DNA from: Akkermansia muciniphila
Lineage (GTDB): Bacteria; Verrucomicrobiota; Verrucomicrobiia; Verrucomicrobiales; Akkermansiaceae
DNA length: 43,441 nucleotides
Direction of reading: 5' to 3'
NCBI GenBank assembly: GCA_945883695.1
Contig: CAMCYK010000021.1
Location: 1 to 43,441, forward strand
Shown piece by piece: positions 14,476-22,937 of this stretch (its first letter is position 1; the number at the start of each line of letters is the position of its first letter). The position numbers and the translations under genes were made by a program. The notes beneath the pieces are model-generated. The model was not told the origin of the DNA and searched no databases. It saw only the letters and a list, made by a program, of their open reading frames with translations.

Positions 14476-16041
14476 TCAGGCCTCCTCGGTCACGATCTTC
14501 GGGAAAACCGGCTTGGGCTTGCCGGTTTCGTGACCGTCCGGGACCAGGCCCCACTGGAGATCGTCGAGCTTCAGGTCGAGCAGGTTGTCCATCCGCAGTT
14601 GCGCGGCGATCCGTTGGGCGGGGTCCGGCAGCACCGGGGAAAGCAGCACCGCGCAGTGGGCCAGGCTTTCCACCAGGTGGGCGAGCACGCTGTCGAGCCG
14701 CGGCTTGTGGGCCGGGTCCTTGGCGAGTTCCCACGGCTTGTTGCGCTCGGCGTAGGCGTTGCAGACGGTGACGTGGCGGTTGATCGCCTTGAGGGCTTCC
14801 GCGACGTCGAAGGCGTCCAGCGCCGCGCGGTATTCGCCGAGGACCGCCTTGAGCGAGTCCCGCAGCGCGTGGTCGTCGGCATTGGTCGCGGCCCCGGTCG
14901 TGACGACGCCGGCGGAATAGCGGGCGGTCATGTTGAGCGCGCGGTTGCACAGGTTGCCGAGCTCGTTGGCCAGCTCCTGGTTGTAGAGCATCACCAGCCG
15001 GTCGAGGTCGAAGTCGGCGTCCTTGCCGGTGACGATGTCGCGCACCAGGTAGTAGCGCAGGGCATCGACGCCGAACTTGTCGGCCAGCTCGTCGGGATCG
15101 ACGACGTTGCCGAGCGACTTCGACATTTTCTCGCCCTTCATGTTCCACCAGCCGTGGACCAGGATTTGCGGCAGCCGCTCGTCGGGGAAGCCGATCGCGT
15201 GGAGCATCGACGGCCAGTACACGCCGTGGGCGGGGACCAGGATGTCCTTGCCGATCACGTGGACCGGCCGGCCCGTGTTCCAGATGCCGGCGAAATCCGG
15301 CAGTCCCGCATTGTCGGCGGCGAGGTAGCCGGCGAAGGAGATGTAGTTGATCAGCGCGTCGAACCAGACGTAGGTCACGAAGTCGGGATCGAAGGGGAAC
15401 TCGATGCCCCAGCGCAGGCGTTCTTTCGGGCGGGAGATGCAGAGGTCGAGGTCGGCGGAGTTGGCCAGCGCGCCGAGCAGTTCGTTGCGGCGGAAGCCGG
15501 GGATGACGAAGTCCGGATGGCTGGAAACGTAGTCTTTCAGCCAGGCCGCGTGGGCGCTGAGGCGGAAGTACCAGTTTTCCTCCTCGATCTCCACCACCTC
15601 GCCCCACTCCGCGCCGAACTCGCCGGCCTCGTTGCGGTCGCGGTCGGTGAGGAACTGCTCCTGGCGCACCGAGTAGTGGCCCTGGTAGGCCTTCTTGTAG
15701 AGATCGCCGCGCTCCTTGAGGTCGCTGAGGATGGCCTGCACGCAGGCCTTGTGGCGGTCGTCGGTGGTTTCCGCCCAGCCGTCGTAGTGGACGCCGAGCT
15801 TTTTCCAGAGGTTGAGGAAGAGCTTGGTCTTTTTCTTCGCGAAGGTGGCCGGGTGGATCCCTTCCTTCTCCGCGGTCTGCTGGACTTTCTGCCCGTGCTG
15901 GTCGACGCCGGTGAGGAAATACACCTCCTCGCCGCGCAGCCGCCGGTAGCGGGCGATCACGTCGGCGAGCACCTTTTCGTAGGCGTGGCCGATGTGCGGC
16001 GCGCCGTTGGTGTAGTCGATGGCGGTGGTGAGGAAGTACAT
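14476..16041 (-). CDS. metG: Methionyl-tRNA synthetase
   Basis: 521 residues from the ATG at 16041 (MYFLTTAIDYTNG). It charges tRNA-Met with methionine in the cytoplasm. The class I signature HIGH is at residues 16-19 and KMSKS at about 303. FLTGVDQHGQK and the anticodon-binding helical region (ANELGNLCNRALNM onward) are present. The connective peptide has no zinc-knuckle cysteines (QEQFLTDRDRNEAGEF region), so this is the zinc-free short type, and the C-terminal dimerisation/tRNA-binding domain is absent. An upstream ATG at 16095 would add a proline-rich stretch not found in the family. Confidence 0.97.
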   Translation of the reverse strand: MYFLTTAIDYTNGAPHIGHAYEKVLADVIARYRRLRGEEVYFLTGVDQHGQKVQQTAEKEGIHPATFAKKKTKLFLNLWKKLGVHYDGWAETTDDRHKACVQAILSDLKERGDLYKKAYQGHYSVRQEQFLTDRDRNEAGEFGAEWGEVVEIEEENWYFRLSAHAAWLKDYVSSHPDFVIPGFRRNELLGALANSADLDLCISRPKERLRWGIEFPFDPDFVTYVWFDALINYISFAGYLAADNAGLPDFAGIWNTGRPVHVIGKDILVPAHGVYWPSMLHAIGFPDERLPQILVHGWWNMKGEKMSKSLGNVVDPDELADKFGVDALRYYLVRDIVTGKDADFDLDRLVMLYNQELANELGNLCNRALNMTARYSAGVVTTGAATNADDHALRDSLKAVLGEYRAALDAFDVAEALKAINRHVTVCNAYAERNKPWELAKDPAHKPRLDSVLAHLVESLAHCAVLLSPVLPDPAQRIAAQLRMDNLLDLKLDDLQWGLVPDGHETGKPKPVFPKIVTEEA

Positions 16042-16185
16042 GGGAAGTGGGATCGCCGGAGCGCGCGGCAAGAAAGGACTCCTTCGCGGCTCCATTCAAG
16101 ATTTGCGTGCCCGGAGCCTCCCGCGTGCGGCGATTCCTCACAAGCCTTTCGTTGGGCTCCTCCATCCGCGGTCATCTCGAAACTA

Positions 16186-16202
16186 GTTCTGAAATTCAGA
16201 AC
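16186..16202. promoter_or_regulatory. 17-bp perfect palindrome
   Basis: GTTCTGAA-A-TTCAGAAC lies in the spacer between the TPR gene end (16338) and the metG start (16041). It could be an operator for metG. No T-tract follows, so it is not a terminator. Confidence 0.35.
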
Positions 16203-16337
16203 GAGGTGGCCCTGCCGCACAGGGTTCCGACACGAGGGAAGGACCCAACCCAAGCTTCGGGGGTCGGTCCTTGAATTCTGAATCTGTTAGATCCATGATG
16301 CCAGCGCTCCTTGATGGCGTGGGAAGAGCCGGCCGGC

Positions 16338-16685
16338 TCAGCTTTCCCGCACGACCTTGCCGCCGAGGGACAGGATGCGGGCGTTGCCCTTGGCGAACTC
16401 CGCCTCGCCGATCTGGCCGTCGCGGACATACATCTGGGACAGGGCGGTCCAGGCGAGGAGGTCGTTCGGGCGCAGGGTGGTGGCTTGCAGGCCGCAACCG
16501 ATCGCTTCCTTGATCTCGCCGAGTTTCAGCAGGCACATCCCGAGGGCATGCCAGCCGTCGAAGAAGTCCGGGTCGAGCGCGACGCAGCGCCGGTAAAGGG
16601 CGACCGCGTCTTCGAGGTCGCCGAGCGCGAGGTTGCCGTTGGCATCGTCGAACAGGTGGTCGCGGTCGGTGTCGGGCACGGGCAC
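16338..16685 (-). CDS. Small TPR-repeat protein
   Basis: About 115 residues from the GTG at 16685, five bases after the stop of the upstream gene; an ATG at 16727 would overlap that gene by 38 bp. Three tetratricopeptide-like helix pairs are visible: LEDAVALYRRCVALDPDFFDG, WHALGMCLLKLGEIKEAIGC and LRPNDLLAWTALSQMYVRDG. These are protein-interaction scaffolds. It is probably co-transcribed with the PpiD/SurA-like folding factor gene directly upstream, hinting at an accessory role in protein biogenesis. A 14-bp palindrome (GAGCCGGCCGGCTC) covers the stop codon. Confidence 0.8.
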   Translation of the reverse strand: MPVPDTDRDHLFDDANGNLALGDLEDAVALYRRCVALDPDFFDGWHALGMCLLKLGEIKEAIGCGLQATTLRPNDLLAWTALSQMYVRDGQIGEAEFAKGNARILSLGGKVVRES

Positions 16686-16689
16686 GGGG

Positions 16690-18330
16690 TCAGCGCGCGC
16701 TGATTTCCTCGACGAGGGTGTTTTCAAGCCGCTCCTTCATCCAGGCCAGGAACGCGAAGCGCTCGTTGCTCTGGGCCAGGTAGCGGAGCGAGTTTTCGAC
16801 CCGCCCGGCGCGGGCGGGATCCTTCACCAGTTCGCGATTCTCGACGAACACGAAGAGCGCGCCGTCGGGGCGGATGACGGGATCGGCGAGGCTGCCCGGA
16901 TCGACCAGGGCGGCGGTCTGGAAGAGGATCGAGGTGTCGGCCTCGCCGTCGAGCTTGTCGGTGGCCTTGAAGGGGCCGTGAGCCTTGGGTTCGAGGCCGA
17001 GTTCCTTGGCGATGTCGGCGAACGCCTTGCCGGCGGCGAGACCTTCGCGGATCTTGGCGGCCTTCTCCTCGGCATCCTTTTTGAGCGCTTCGGCGGCGGC
17101 GCGGGTGAGGAAATCCTTGCGTACCTCTTCCTTGGCTTCCTCGAAGGTCTTCTCGCGGACCGGTTCCTCCTCATCGAGGCGGACGATCAGGAAGCCCCCG
17201 TCGGCGACCGGCAAGGCGTCGGTGAAGCGCGACATCGGCTCGGTGCCGAGCTTGAGATTGAAAACCTGGTCGGCGATCGGCCGGCGGTTGGTGGCGGAGC
17301 GGAGGTCGCCCGCCAGGCCCGGCGGGACTTCCTGGCGGCCGAACATCTCGGTGGTGGTGAACTCCCACTGGTTGGCGGTGGCGAGTTTCCCGAAGTCCGC
17401 GCCCTCGCTCTCCTCGAGCTGCTGGAGGAAGTAGTCGACCACGTCGGCCAGTTCGCTGTCGGCGTTGCGCTTCTCTTCGGCGAGCTTGGCCTCCTCGGCC
17501 GCTTTCTTGTCGGCGGCTTCCTTGTCGGCGGCCTTGCGCGCCTCCTCGGTCACCGCGTCGGGCAGCTTGGGCGCCTCGGTCTTCGGTTCCGGATATTTCG
17601 GCTTGGCGAGCGTGTAGCTGACCTTCACCCGGCGCTCGGTTTGATACTTGTCGCGGGTGGTTTCCCACTCGGCTTTCAATTCCTCGTCGGTCGCTTGGAT
17701 GGATTCCTCGAACTTGGAAAGCGGGACACGGGCGAGCTGGATGCTGACCTGCTGGTCGTCGCGGGCGGTTTTCTCGGCGGCGATCTTCGGATCGGCGGAA
17801 AGTCCGCCGCCGATGATGGCGGAAAGCTTGGCCGCGGCCAGGTTGTCGCCGATCAGCTCGATCATGTCGGCCTCGGTCATCCCGAGGCGGCCGATGTTCT
17901 TCACGACGCCGTTGTAGGCTTCCTGGTCAAAGGTCCCGTCGGTGCCCTGGAAGGCCGGCATGGTCTTGAGGGATTCCGCGATCTCCGCGGTGGAGGGATG
18001 GACGCCGAACTCCTCGCGCGCTTTCTTGAGCAGGAGGCGGTTGACAAAGAAACGCTGGTTCGCCTGGGCGTCATCGGGCGGCGCGTAGCCGGCGTCGGTG
18101 GCCAGCTGGAGGTCATTCAGGCCGAGCCCCATCGCCATGCTGCGGGCGGATTCCCCCCACTTTTGCAGCTCGCTGTAAGTGTAGCTGGTGCCGTCGACGG
18201 AGAGGACCGGCGGGTCGTTCGCGTTGCCTTGGCCGAGGTTGGCATTGTCGCCGAGGAAGGCCAGGCCGACGAAGAGCAGGGCGACCACGATGATGATCAG
18301 GCCGGTGTATTTGCGAAGGTGTTCGATCAT
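16690..18330 (-). CDS. PpiD/SurA-like membrane-anchored folding factor
   Basis: 546 residues from the ATG at 18330 (MIEHLRKYTG). A single N-terminal transmembrane helix (LIIIVVALLFVGLAFLG) is followed by a periplasmic SurA_N-like helical domain (residues 50-230: FFVNRLLLKKAREEFGV, LIGDNLAAAKLSAIIG), a Lys/Glu/Ala-rich coiled segment (about 260-310) and a PPIC-like region (about 330-420) with a C-terminal helical arm. This is the layout of PpiD, a chaperone at the translocon exit; whether the isomerase fold is active cannot be judged. The start at 18393 would put a proline-rich leader before the anchor and is less likely. A possible leader terminator lies 100 bp upstream. Confidence 0.85.
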   Translation of the reverse strand: MIEHLRKYTGLIIIVVALLFVGLAFLGDNANLGQGNANDPPVLSVDGTSYTYSELQKWGESARSMAMGLGLNDLQLATDAGYAPPDDAQANQRFFVNRLLLKKAREEFGVHPSTAEIAESLKTMPAFQGTDGTFDQEAYNGVVKNIGRLGMTEADMIELIGDNLAAAKLSAIIGGGLSADPKIAAEKTARDDQQVSIQLARVPLSKFEESIQATDEELKAEWETTRDKYQTERRVKVSYTLAKPKYPEPKTEAPKLPDAVTEEARKAADKEAADKKAAEEAKLAEEKRNADSELADVVDYFLQQLEESEGADFGKLATANQWEFTTTEMFGRQEVPPGLAGDLRSATNRRPIADQVFNLKLGTEPMSRFTDALPVADGGFLIVRLDEEEPVREKTFEEAKEEVRKDFLTRAAAEALKKDAEEKAAKIREGLAAGKAFADIAKELGLEPKAHGPFKATDKLDGEADTSILFQTAALVDPGSLADPVIRPDGALFVFVENRELVKDPARAGRVENSLRYLAQSNERFAFLAWMKERLENTLVEEISAR

Positions 18331-18429
18331 GGACGCTGTCTTGGGTGTGCCCGCGGGGCGCGGAAGTAAAGGGAGCGACCGGAAGTGCTTCAACCCTTAT
18401 TCGCAGCCATTTGGCACCCGGTCGGGGGC

Positions 18430-18467
18430 AAAAAAAGAACCGCCGGGGAGCACCCACTCCCCGACGG
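18430..18467 (-). terminator. Intrinsic terminator in the leader of the PpiD-like gene
   Basis: In minus-strand sense, an 11-bp stem with one mismatch (arms 18457-18467 and 18440-18450, loop of six) runs into TTCTTTTTTTG, a strong terminator by shape. No minus-strand gene ends here; the next minus gene starts 100 bp downstream at 18330. It may end a short leader or small RNA begun in 18480-18600, or act as an attenuator. The rest of the gene-free stretch 18331-18681 shows only a small hairpin (GACGG/CCGTC) near 18497-18510. Confidence 0.6.
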
Positions 18468-18681
18468 CCAAGTTGGTCAACCACTGCCGGGCCCGTCAGA
18501 CGGAAACCGTCAAAAGCTGACAACTGCTGTTCACCCTTACATGAAAACTGCGTTCGCACGCGGCTTTCATGACATCAGACCGGGTCGCGATCCTTCCGTT
18601 CAAATGTTTTGCGAATTTTTTCCGGAGCCGCGGATCACTGCGATCTTGCCGGAAATCGGCCGAGGGGCCATCGCTCGGGGC

Positions 18682-20013
18682 GTGACAGGACATGAGATCC
18701 GCGATGCCCTCGCCGCCGCCGGGGTGATGCCGAGCCGCCAGCTCGGCCAGAATTTCCTCTGCGACCCGAACATGGCGCGCTGGATCACCGACCAGCTCGA
18801 GGTGCGGCCCGGCGACACGGTGGTCGAGGTGGGGCCCGGGACCGGGGCGCTGACCGAGCATCTGGTCGGGCGGGTGCGGCGGCTGGTGCTGGTGGAGTTC
18901 GATTCCCGGCTGGCGGCCTGGCTGAAAGAGCGCTTCGCCGGGGAGCCGTCGGTCGAGGTGCACCATGCCGACGCGGTGAAATTCGACGCGCGGAGCCTGT
19001 TCAAGCATCGGCCGGTCAAGTTTCTCGGCAATCTTCCCTATTCGTGCGGCGGGGCGATCCTGCGGAATTTCCTGTCGCGGCCGAATCCTTACGAGCGGGT
19101 GGTGGTGATGCTTCAGAAGGAAGTGATCGAGCGCCTGGCGGCCGGCCCGCGGACCAAGGAATACGGGGTGCTGACCTTGCGGGTGCAGAGCGAGTGGAAG
19201 GTCCGGCCGCTGCGGACGGTGCCGCCGGAGGCCTTTCATCCGCGGCCGCAGATCGACTCCTCGGTGGCCCTGCTGCTGCCGCGGGGCGAGGAACTGCCGG
19301 CCTTTGATGCCCGGCGTTTCGACGAATTGATCCGCCGCGGCTTCGCCCAGCGGCGCAAGCAGATGGGCAAGCACATGCCGCCGCAGCCGCCGTGGGAAGA
19401 GGCCTGTGCCGCGATCGGCGCCGGGCCGGCCGCCCGGGCGGAAGAGCTGTCGCTGGAGCAATGGATCGGATTGGCGCGGCTCTATGATGACCACCCGCTG
19501 CGCGACCTGCCCCAGCGCGGGGAGGAAGTCTTCGACGTGGTCGACGAGGCCGACCAGGTGACCGGGCAGGCCACCCGGCGGGAAGTCCACGAGCGGCAGC
19601 TGCTGCACCGGGCGGTGCACGTTTTCGTGGTGAACCGCCACGGGGAGTTGCTGCTGCAGAAGCGCTCGCGCTTCAAGGACGCCCATCCCGGGGTGTGGGA
19701 TTCGAGCGTCGCCGGGCATCTCGACGCGGGCGAGGACTATGCCGCGGCGGCGCAGCGGGAGCTGGAGGAGGAAATGGGGATCCGCGGGGTCAGGGCGGAG
19801 GAAATCGGGCGAATCCCGCCCGGCGAGGCGACCGGCTGGGAGCATGTGCGGCTCTACCTGGTGCGCTGGGACGGAGTGCCGCGATTTCCCTGCGCCGAGG
19901 TGGAAGCGGCGCTGTGGGTGGGAGCCGCCGAGCTGGCTGCCTGGGTCGCGGCCCGCCCGTCCGACTTCGCCAGCGGTTTTTTAGAATGCTGGAAGATCTC
20001 GCAAGGTGAATAG
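18682..20013 (+). CDS. rsmA: 16S rRNA dimethyladenosine transferase fused to a Nudix hydrolase
   Basis: 443 residues from the GTG at 18682 (TGHEIRDALAAAG); in-frame ATGs at 18604 and 18541 would add a tail not seen in the family. Residues 1-265 are RsmA/KsgA, which dimethylates two adjacent adenines near the 3' end of 16S rRNA: LGQNFL, the SAM-binding VVEVGPGTGALTEHL, the catalytic NLPY, and the C-terminal helical domain FAQRRKQMGKHM. Residues 275-443 form a Nudix hydrolase of the isopentenyl-diphosphate-isomerase-like subgroup: DEADQVTGQATRREVH, then a complete Nudix box (GHLDAGEDY, then QRELEEEMGI). The linker (EEVFDVVDE) is continuous with no stop or frameshift. The Nudix substrate is unknown. 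Confidence 0.93.
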   Translation: MTGHEIRDALAAAGVMPSRQLGQNFLCDPNMARWITDQLEVRPGDTVVEVGPGTGALTEHLVGRVRRLVLVEFDSRLAAWLKERFAGEPSVEVHHADAVKFDARSLFKHRPVKFLGNLPYSCGGAILRNFLSRPNPYERVVVMLQKEVIERLAAGPRTKEYGVLTLRVQSEWKVRPLRTVPPEAFHPRPQIDSSVALLLPRGEELPAFDARRFDELIRRGFAQRRKQMGKHMPPQPPWEEACAAIGAGPAARAEELSLEQWIGLARLYDDHPLRDLPQRGEEVFDVVDEADQVTGQATRREVHERQLLHRAVHVFVVNRHGELLLQKRSRFKDAHPGVWDSSVAGHLDAGEDYAAAAQRELEEEMGIRGVRAEEIGRIPPGEATGWEHVRLYLVRWDGVPRFPCAEVEAALWVGAAELAAWVAARPSDFASGFLECWKISQGE

Positions 20014-20122
20014 CTTCTAATTCCTGAAAGTTTTTCAAATCTGCTTGTCAGCCTTCCCTGATTTTGTATTCTGAACGGCACTCCCCAAAGTAATCTCCCC
20101 TACTTTGAAACCTGTCCCGAAC

Positions 20123-20566
20123 ATGAAAATTGTGTCCCATCCTCGGTTTGCCCGGACCAGCCACCGGAGCCGCCGCCTTATCCGTCCCCACGCCCGCGGC
20201 ATGACCCTGCTCGAGCTCACGGTGGTCATTCTGGTGCTGCTGACCCTGATCAGCGTCCTGTTCATCGGTGCCAACGCCTGGAAAAAGGGATCCGACCGGA
20301 CCCTGTGCATCATGAATCTGCAGAACGTGCAGAAAGGCGTGCGGAGCTATGCCAATCTCAACGGCTATTCCGCCGGCGCGACCGTGACCGGGCTGCAGAA
20401 CCAGGTCATCGGGCTGGGGCGGTTCGTCGAGAAGATGCCCGAATGTCCCGGCGATGGAACGTATGCATCCGGTGGCGACCTGATTCCGAACATCGGCACC
20501 CTCTATCTCAACTGCACCCTCGCCGCCACCGATCTCCACGAGCCGGCGGATACCGCCGACTGGTGA
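20123..20566 (+). CDS. Type IV prepilin-like / pseudopilin protein
   Basis: 147 residues from the ATG at 20123; an ATG at 20105 is also possible. A long basic leader of about 26 residues ends in ARG, followed by the prepilin signature MTLLELTVVILVLLTLISV with Glu at mature position 5, so prepilin peptidase should cut before Met. The mature domain has three cysteines (TLCIMN, PECPGD, LNCTL). Such proteins form pili or the type II secretion pseudopilus. No assembly ATPase or secretin is nearby. It is first in a same-strand row with TonB-like, ExbB and ExbD genes, 63 bp ahead of the TonB-like gene. Confidence 0.82.
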   Translation: MKIVSHPRFARTSHRSRRLIRPHARGMTLLELTVVILVLLTLISVLFIGANAWKKGSDRTLCIMNLQNVQKGVRSYANLNGYSAGATVTGLQNQVIGLGRFVEKMPECPGDGTYASGGDLIPNIGTLYLNCTLAATDLHEPADTADW

Positions 20567-20629
20567 TGATTGCGAATTTCCCGGATTGCAGGGTCCGGAG
20601 TTCCGGGTGAGACTGGTGGCCGAGTTCCG

Positions 20630-21772
20630 ATGAACGCGGCCGCCCCTCCATTTCAAAGCCAGGCGAAGCTCTGGCTGACGGCCTTCGTGGTTTCGGCGGT
20701 GCTGAACGTGGTGGCCATGATGGTCATCGGGTTCTGGATCGTCGCGAACATCGTGCTGGAGCCGCCGAAACCGGCGGATGCCGGCTTCGAATCGGTGGCG
20801 TTCATCGTGCCCCAGGTCGCGCCCGCGCTTGAAACGACGGCTCCGGAGGCGGCGGTCAAGCCACCCGCCGCGCCCTCGTTTGCCAGGACCTCGCCGGATC
20901 AAGCCGCGGAAAGCCCGGAGCGGCCGGATTTCATCGGCGAGCGCAACACCCGGGCGACCCGCGACGCGGCGGCCGTGGCGGATACCCCGGAGATGCCAAG
21001 CCAGACCGGGCGGGAGCCGCGCTACGAAAACGAGATCGAGACCACCGAGAGCGACTACCAGGACGGCGATCTGGCGCACGACCGGGTCGCGAGTCCCGGG
21101 ACACCGCCGGTGCCGGAAAGCCTCGCCGCGACCGAGCCGGCGGAAACCCCGCGGCCGCCGGAAGCCAAACCGGGCGTCCCGGCCGAGCCGATGCCCGCGC
21201 CGGAAAAGGAGCGCCTGGCCGAGGGTCCGGTGACGGTGGATCGCCCGGTGAAGGAACCGCCGGAACCGGAAGAACCGCCCAAACCGACTCCGCCCGACCG
21301 GGAGCCGGAAGGTGCGGCGGAAATGGCGAAGGAGACCGCCGAAGAAAAGGTCGCCGAGGAGCTGCCGAAGCCCGCGAGTCCGCAACGCTCCCCCGGATTC
21401 CGCGGCAACCAGCAGAAGACCCGGCTGGAGGGATCGATTTCCCGGGTCGGCCGCTCCGCCCTCAATGTCGAGGATTCGCTGCTCGGCCGCTATCATGCCG
21501 CGGTCAGCCGTGCCGTGGAAAAGGAGTGGCAGCGCAATTGCGTCCGCAACCGCGATTACATCACGCCCGGACAACTCACCATGCGGGTCATGCTCGAGGC
21601 CTCCGGCAAAGTGAGGTCGGTCGGATTTGTCGAGGAATTCGGCGTGGGGAATATCCCCAAAGGATTCACGATCAACAGTATCCGCGATGCCGAGATCCCC
21701 GCGATGCCGGGCGATCTGAAAAAGCAGCTCGACGGCGAGCCGCTGGAACTCATTTACCGCTTCAACTTCTGA
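20630..21772 (+). CDS. TonB/TolA-like energy-transducing protein
   Basis: 380 residues from the ATG at 20630. It has an N-terminal membrane helix (LWLTAFVVSAVLNVVAMMVIG), a long periplasmic Pro/Glu/Ala-rich spacer (about residues 45-270), and a C-terminal TonB/TolA-like domain (RYHAAVSRAVEKEWQRNC, then GQLTMRVMLEASGKV). Together with ExbB and ExbD directly downstream it should transmit proton-motive force to the outer membrane. The spacer is unusually long and acidic. No TonB-dependent receptor is in the window. The 18-bp gap to exbB supports one operon. Confidence 0.8.
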   Translation: MNAAAPPFQSQAKLWLTAFVVSAVLNVVAMMVIGFWIVANIVLEPPKPADAGFESVAFIVPQVAPALETTAPEAAVKPPAAPSFARTSPDQAAESPERPDFIGERNTRATRDAAAVADTPEMPSQTGREPRYENEIETTESDYQDGDLAHDRVASPGTPPVPESLAATEPAETPRPPEAKPGVPAEPMPAPEKERLAEGPVTVDRPVKEPPEPEEPPKPTPPDREPEGAAEMAKETAEEKVAEELPKPASPQRSPGFRGNQQKTRLEGSISRVGRSALNVEDSLLGRYHAAVSRAVEKEWQRNCVRNRDYITPGQLTMRVMLEASGKVRSVGFVEEFGVGNIPKGFTINSIRDAEIPAMPGDLKKQLDGEPLELIYRFNF

Positions 21773-21790
21773 CCTCCCCCGCGATTTCTC

Positions 21791-22495
21791 ATGCCGAACC
21801 CGCCGCCTCCTCTTGCCGCCGCCCTTGAAGACCCGAGCCTCCAGCAGATCTGGAAGTTCTTTGCCGACGGGGGCTTTTTCATGATCCTGCTGGCCATCTG
21901 TTCATTGGTCGCGGTCGCGGTGATCCTGTTCAAGCTGCTGTCCCTGCGGCGGGAAACCGTGATCCCCGCGGCGCTCGCTTCCAAGGTCGACGATTTTGAA
22001 GCCCGCATGAAACTCGCCAATGGCGACGCGGTGTTCCGCGAGTTCGACGACGGGCGCAGCACCCTGGCCCGGCTCTGCGCCGTGGCCAGCCGGAACCGCG
22101 GCAAGAGCCAGGCCGAAATCACCGAGGCGGTGCAGGCTGCGGCCCGCGAGGAAATCGTCCACCTCCACGCCGGCATGATCGCCCTCGACGTGGTCATCAC
22201 CGTGGCTCCCCTGCTCGGCCTGCTCGGCACCGCCAGCGGCCTGGTCGTGGTGTTCGGCGGTCTCGGCGACAGCGCCAACCACAGCGCCATCGCGCTGGGT
22301 ATCGGCCGGGCGCTCAACACCACCATCGTCGGACTCGCCATCTCGGTGCCCGCGGTGGTCGCCCAAGGCTGGTTCCAGCGCCGCATCGATACCATGGCGG
22401 CCCGGCTCGAAGTGCTGCTGACACGGCTCGCCCACGCCCTCGAACGCGCCCCGCGGTCCGCTGCGGCACGCCCCTCCACCCCCGTGCAAGCCTGA
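21791..22495 (+). CDS. exbB: MotA/TolQ/ExbB proton channel protein
   Basis: 234 residues. Three membrane helices: GGFFMILLAICSLVAVAVIL (about 27-47), DVVITVAPLLGLLGTASGLV (about 136-156) and NTTIVGLAISVPAVVAQGWF (about 175-195). The conserved GLLGTASGL segment and the Thr/Ser-lined third helix match the ExbB/TolQ pore. The protein forms the inner-membrane pentamer that surrounds an ExbD dimer and powers TonB-like proteins. Six bases separate it from exbD. Confidence 0.92.
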   Translation: MPNPPPPLAAALEDPSLQQIWKFFADGGFFMILLAICSLVAVAVILFKLLSLRRETVIPAALASKVDDFEARMKLANGDAVFREFDDGRSTLARLCAVASRNRGKSQAEITEAVQAAAREEIVHLHAGMIALDVVITVAPLLGLLGTASGLVVVFGGLGDSANHSAIALGIGRALNTTIVGLAISVPAVVAQGWFQRRIDTMAARLEVLLTRLAHALERAPRSAAARPSTPVQA

Positions 22496-22501
22496 GGACC
22501 G

Positions 22502-22921
22502 ATGCGCTTCGTCTGTCCCGCCAGAACCTCGCGAGGGGTGCCGATCGTGCCGATGATCGACATCCTGTTCATCGTGCTGATTTTCCTGATCGTCTCCACC
22601 ACCTTCAAGAAACCGCGGACCATCCTGCCGATCGAGTTGCCCACGGTGCGGGATATCGCCAGCACGGAGGTGATCGATGATCGCTCGGTGCTCACGGTCG
22701 ACAAGGAAGGACGGATGACGCTGGACACGCTCGCGGTGCCGGACGTGGTTCTGCTGGACGCCTACCTCAAGGCCTTCCTCAAGGAGAATCCCGGCCGCAA
22801 GCTGGAGCTCGAAGCCGACAAGGAAATCGCCCTCGAGAAATTGCTCGAGGTGTGGGACGCGTTGACCCGCGCCGGCATCCCGATTAAGGACGTGCCCGCC
22901 CGCATCCGGCTCCCTGAATAA
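22502..22921 (+). CDS. exbD: ExbD/TolR biopolymer transport protein
   Basis: 139 residues. The cytoplasmic start (MRFVCPARTSRGVPIVP) leads into one helix carrying the proton-path aspartate: MIDILFIVLIFLIVSTTF. A periplasmic domain of about 95 residues follows. It completes the ExbB-ExbD motor encoded with the TonB-like gene. Def begins 16 bp downstream and is probably in the same transcript. Confidence 0.92.
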   Translation: MRFVCPARTSRGVPIVPMIDILFIVLIFLIVSTTFKKPRTILPIELPTVRDIASTEVIDDRSVLTVDKEGRMTLDTLAVPDVVLLDAYLKAFLKENPGRKLELEADKEIALEKLLEVWDALTRAGIPIKDVPARIRLPE

Positions 22922-22937
22922 GCGGCGACCTTTTCCG

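Noticed and set aside
14530..18369. Long plus-strand frames opposite metG and the PpiD-like gene
   Set aside because: metG has HIGH and KMSKS on the minus strand; the antisense frames have no recognisable domain.
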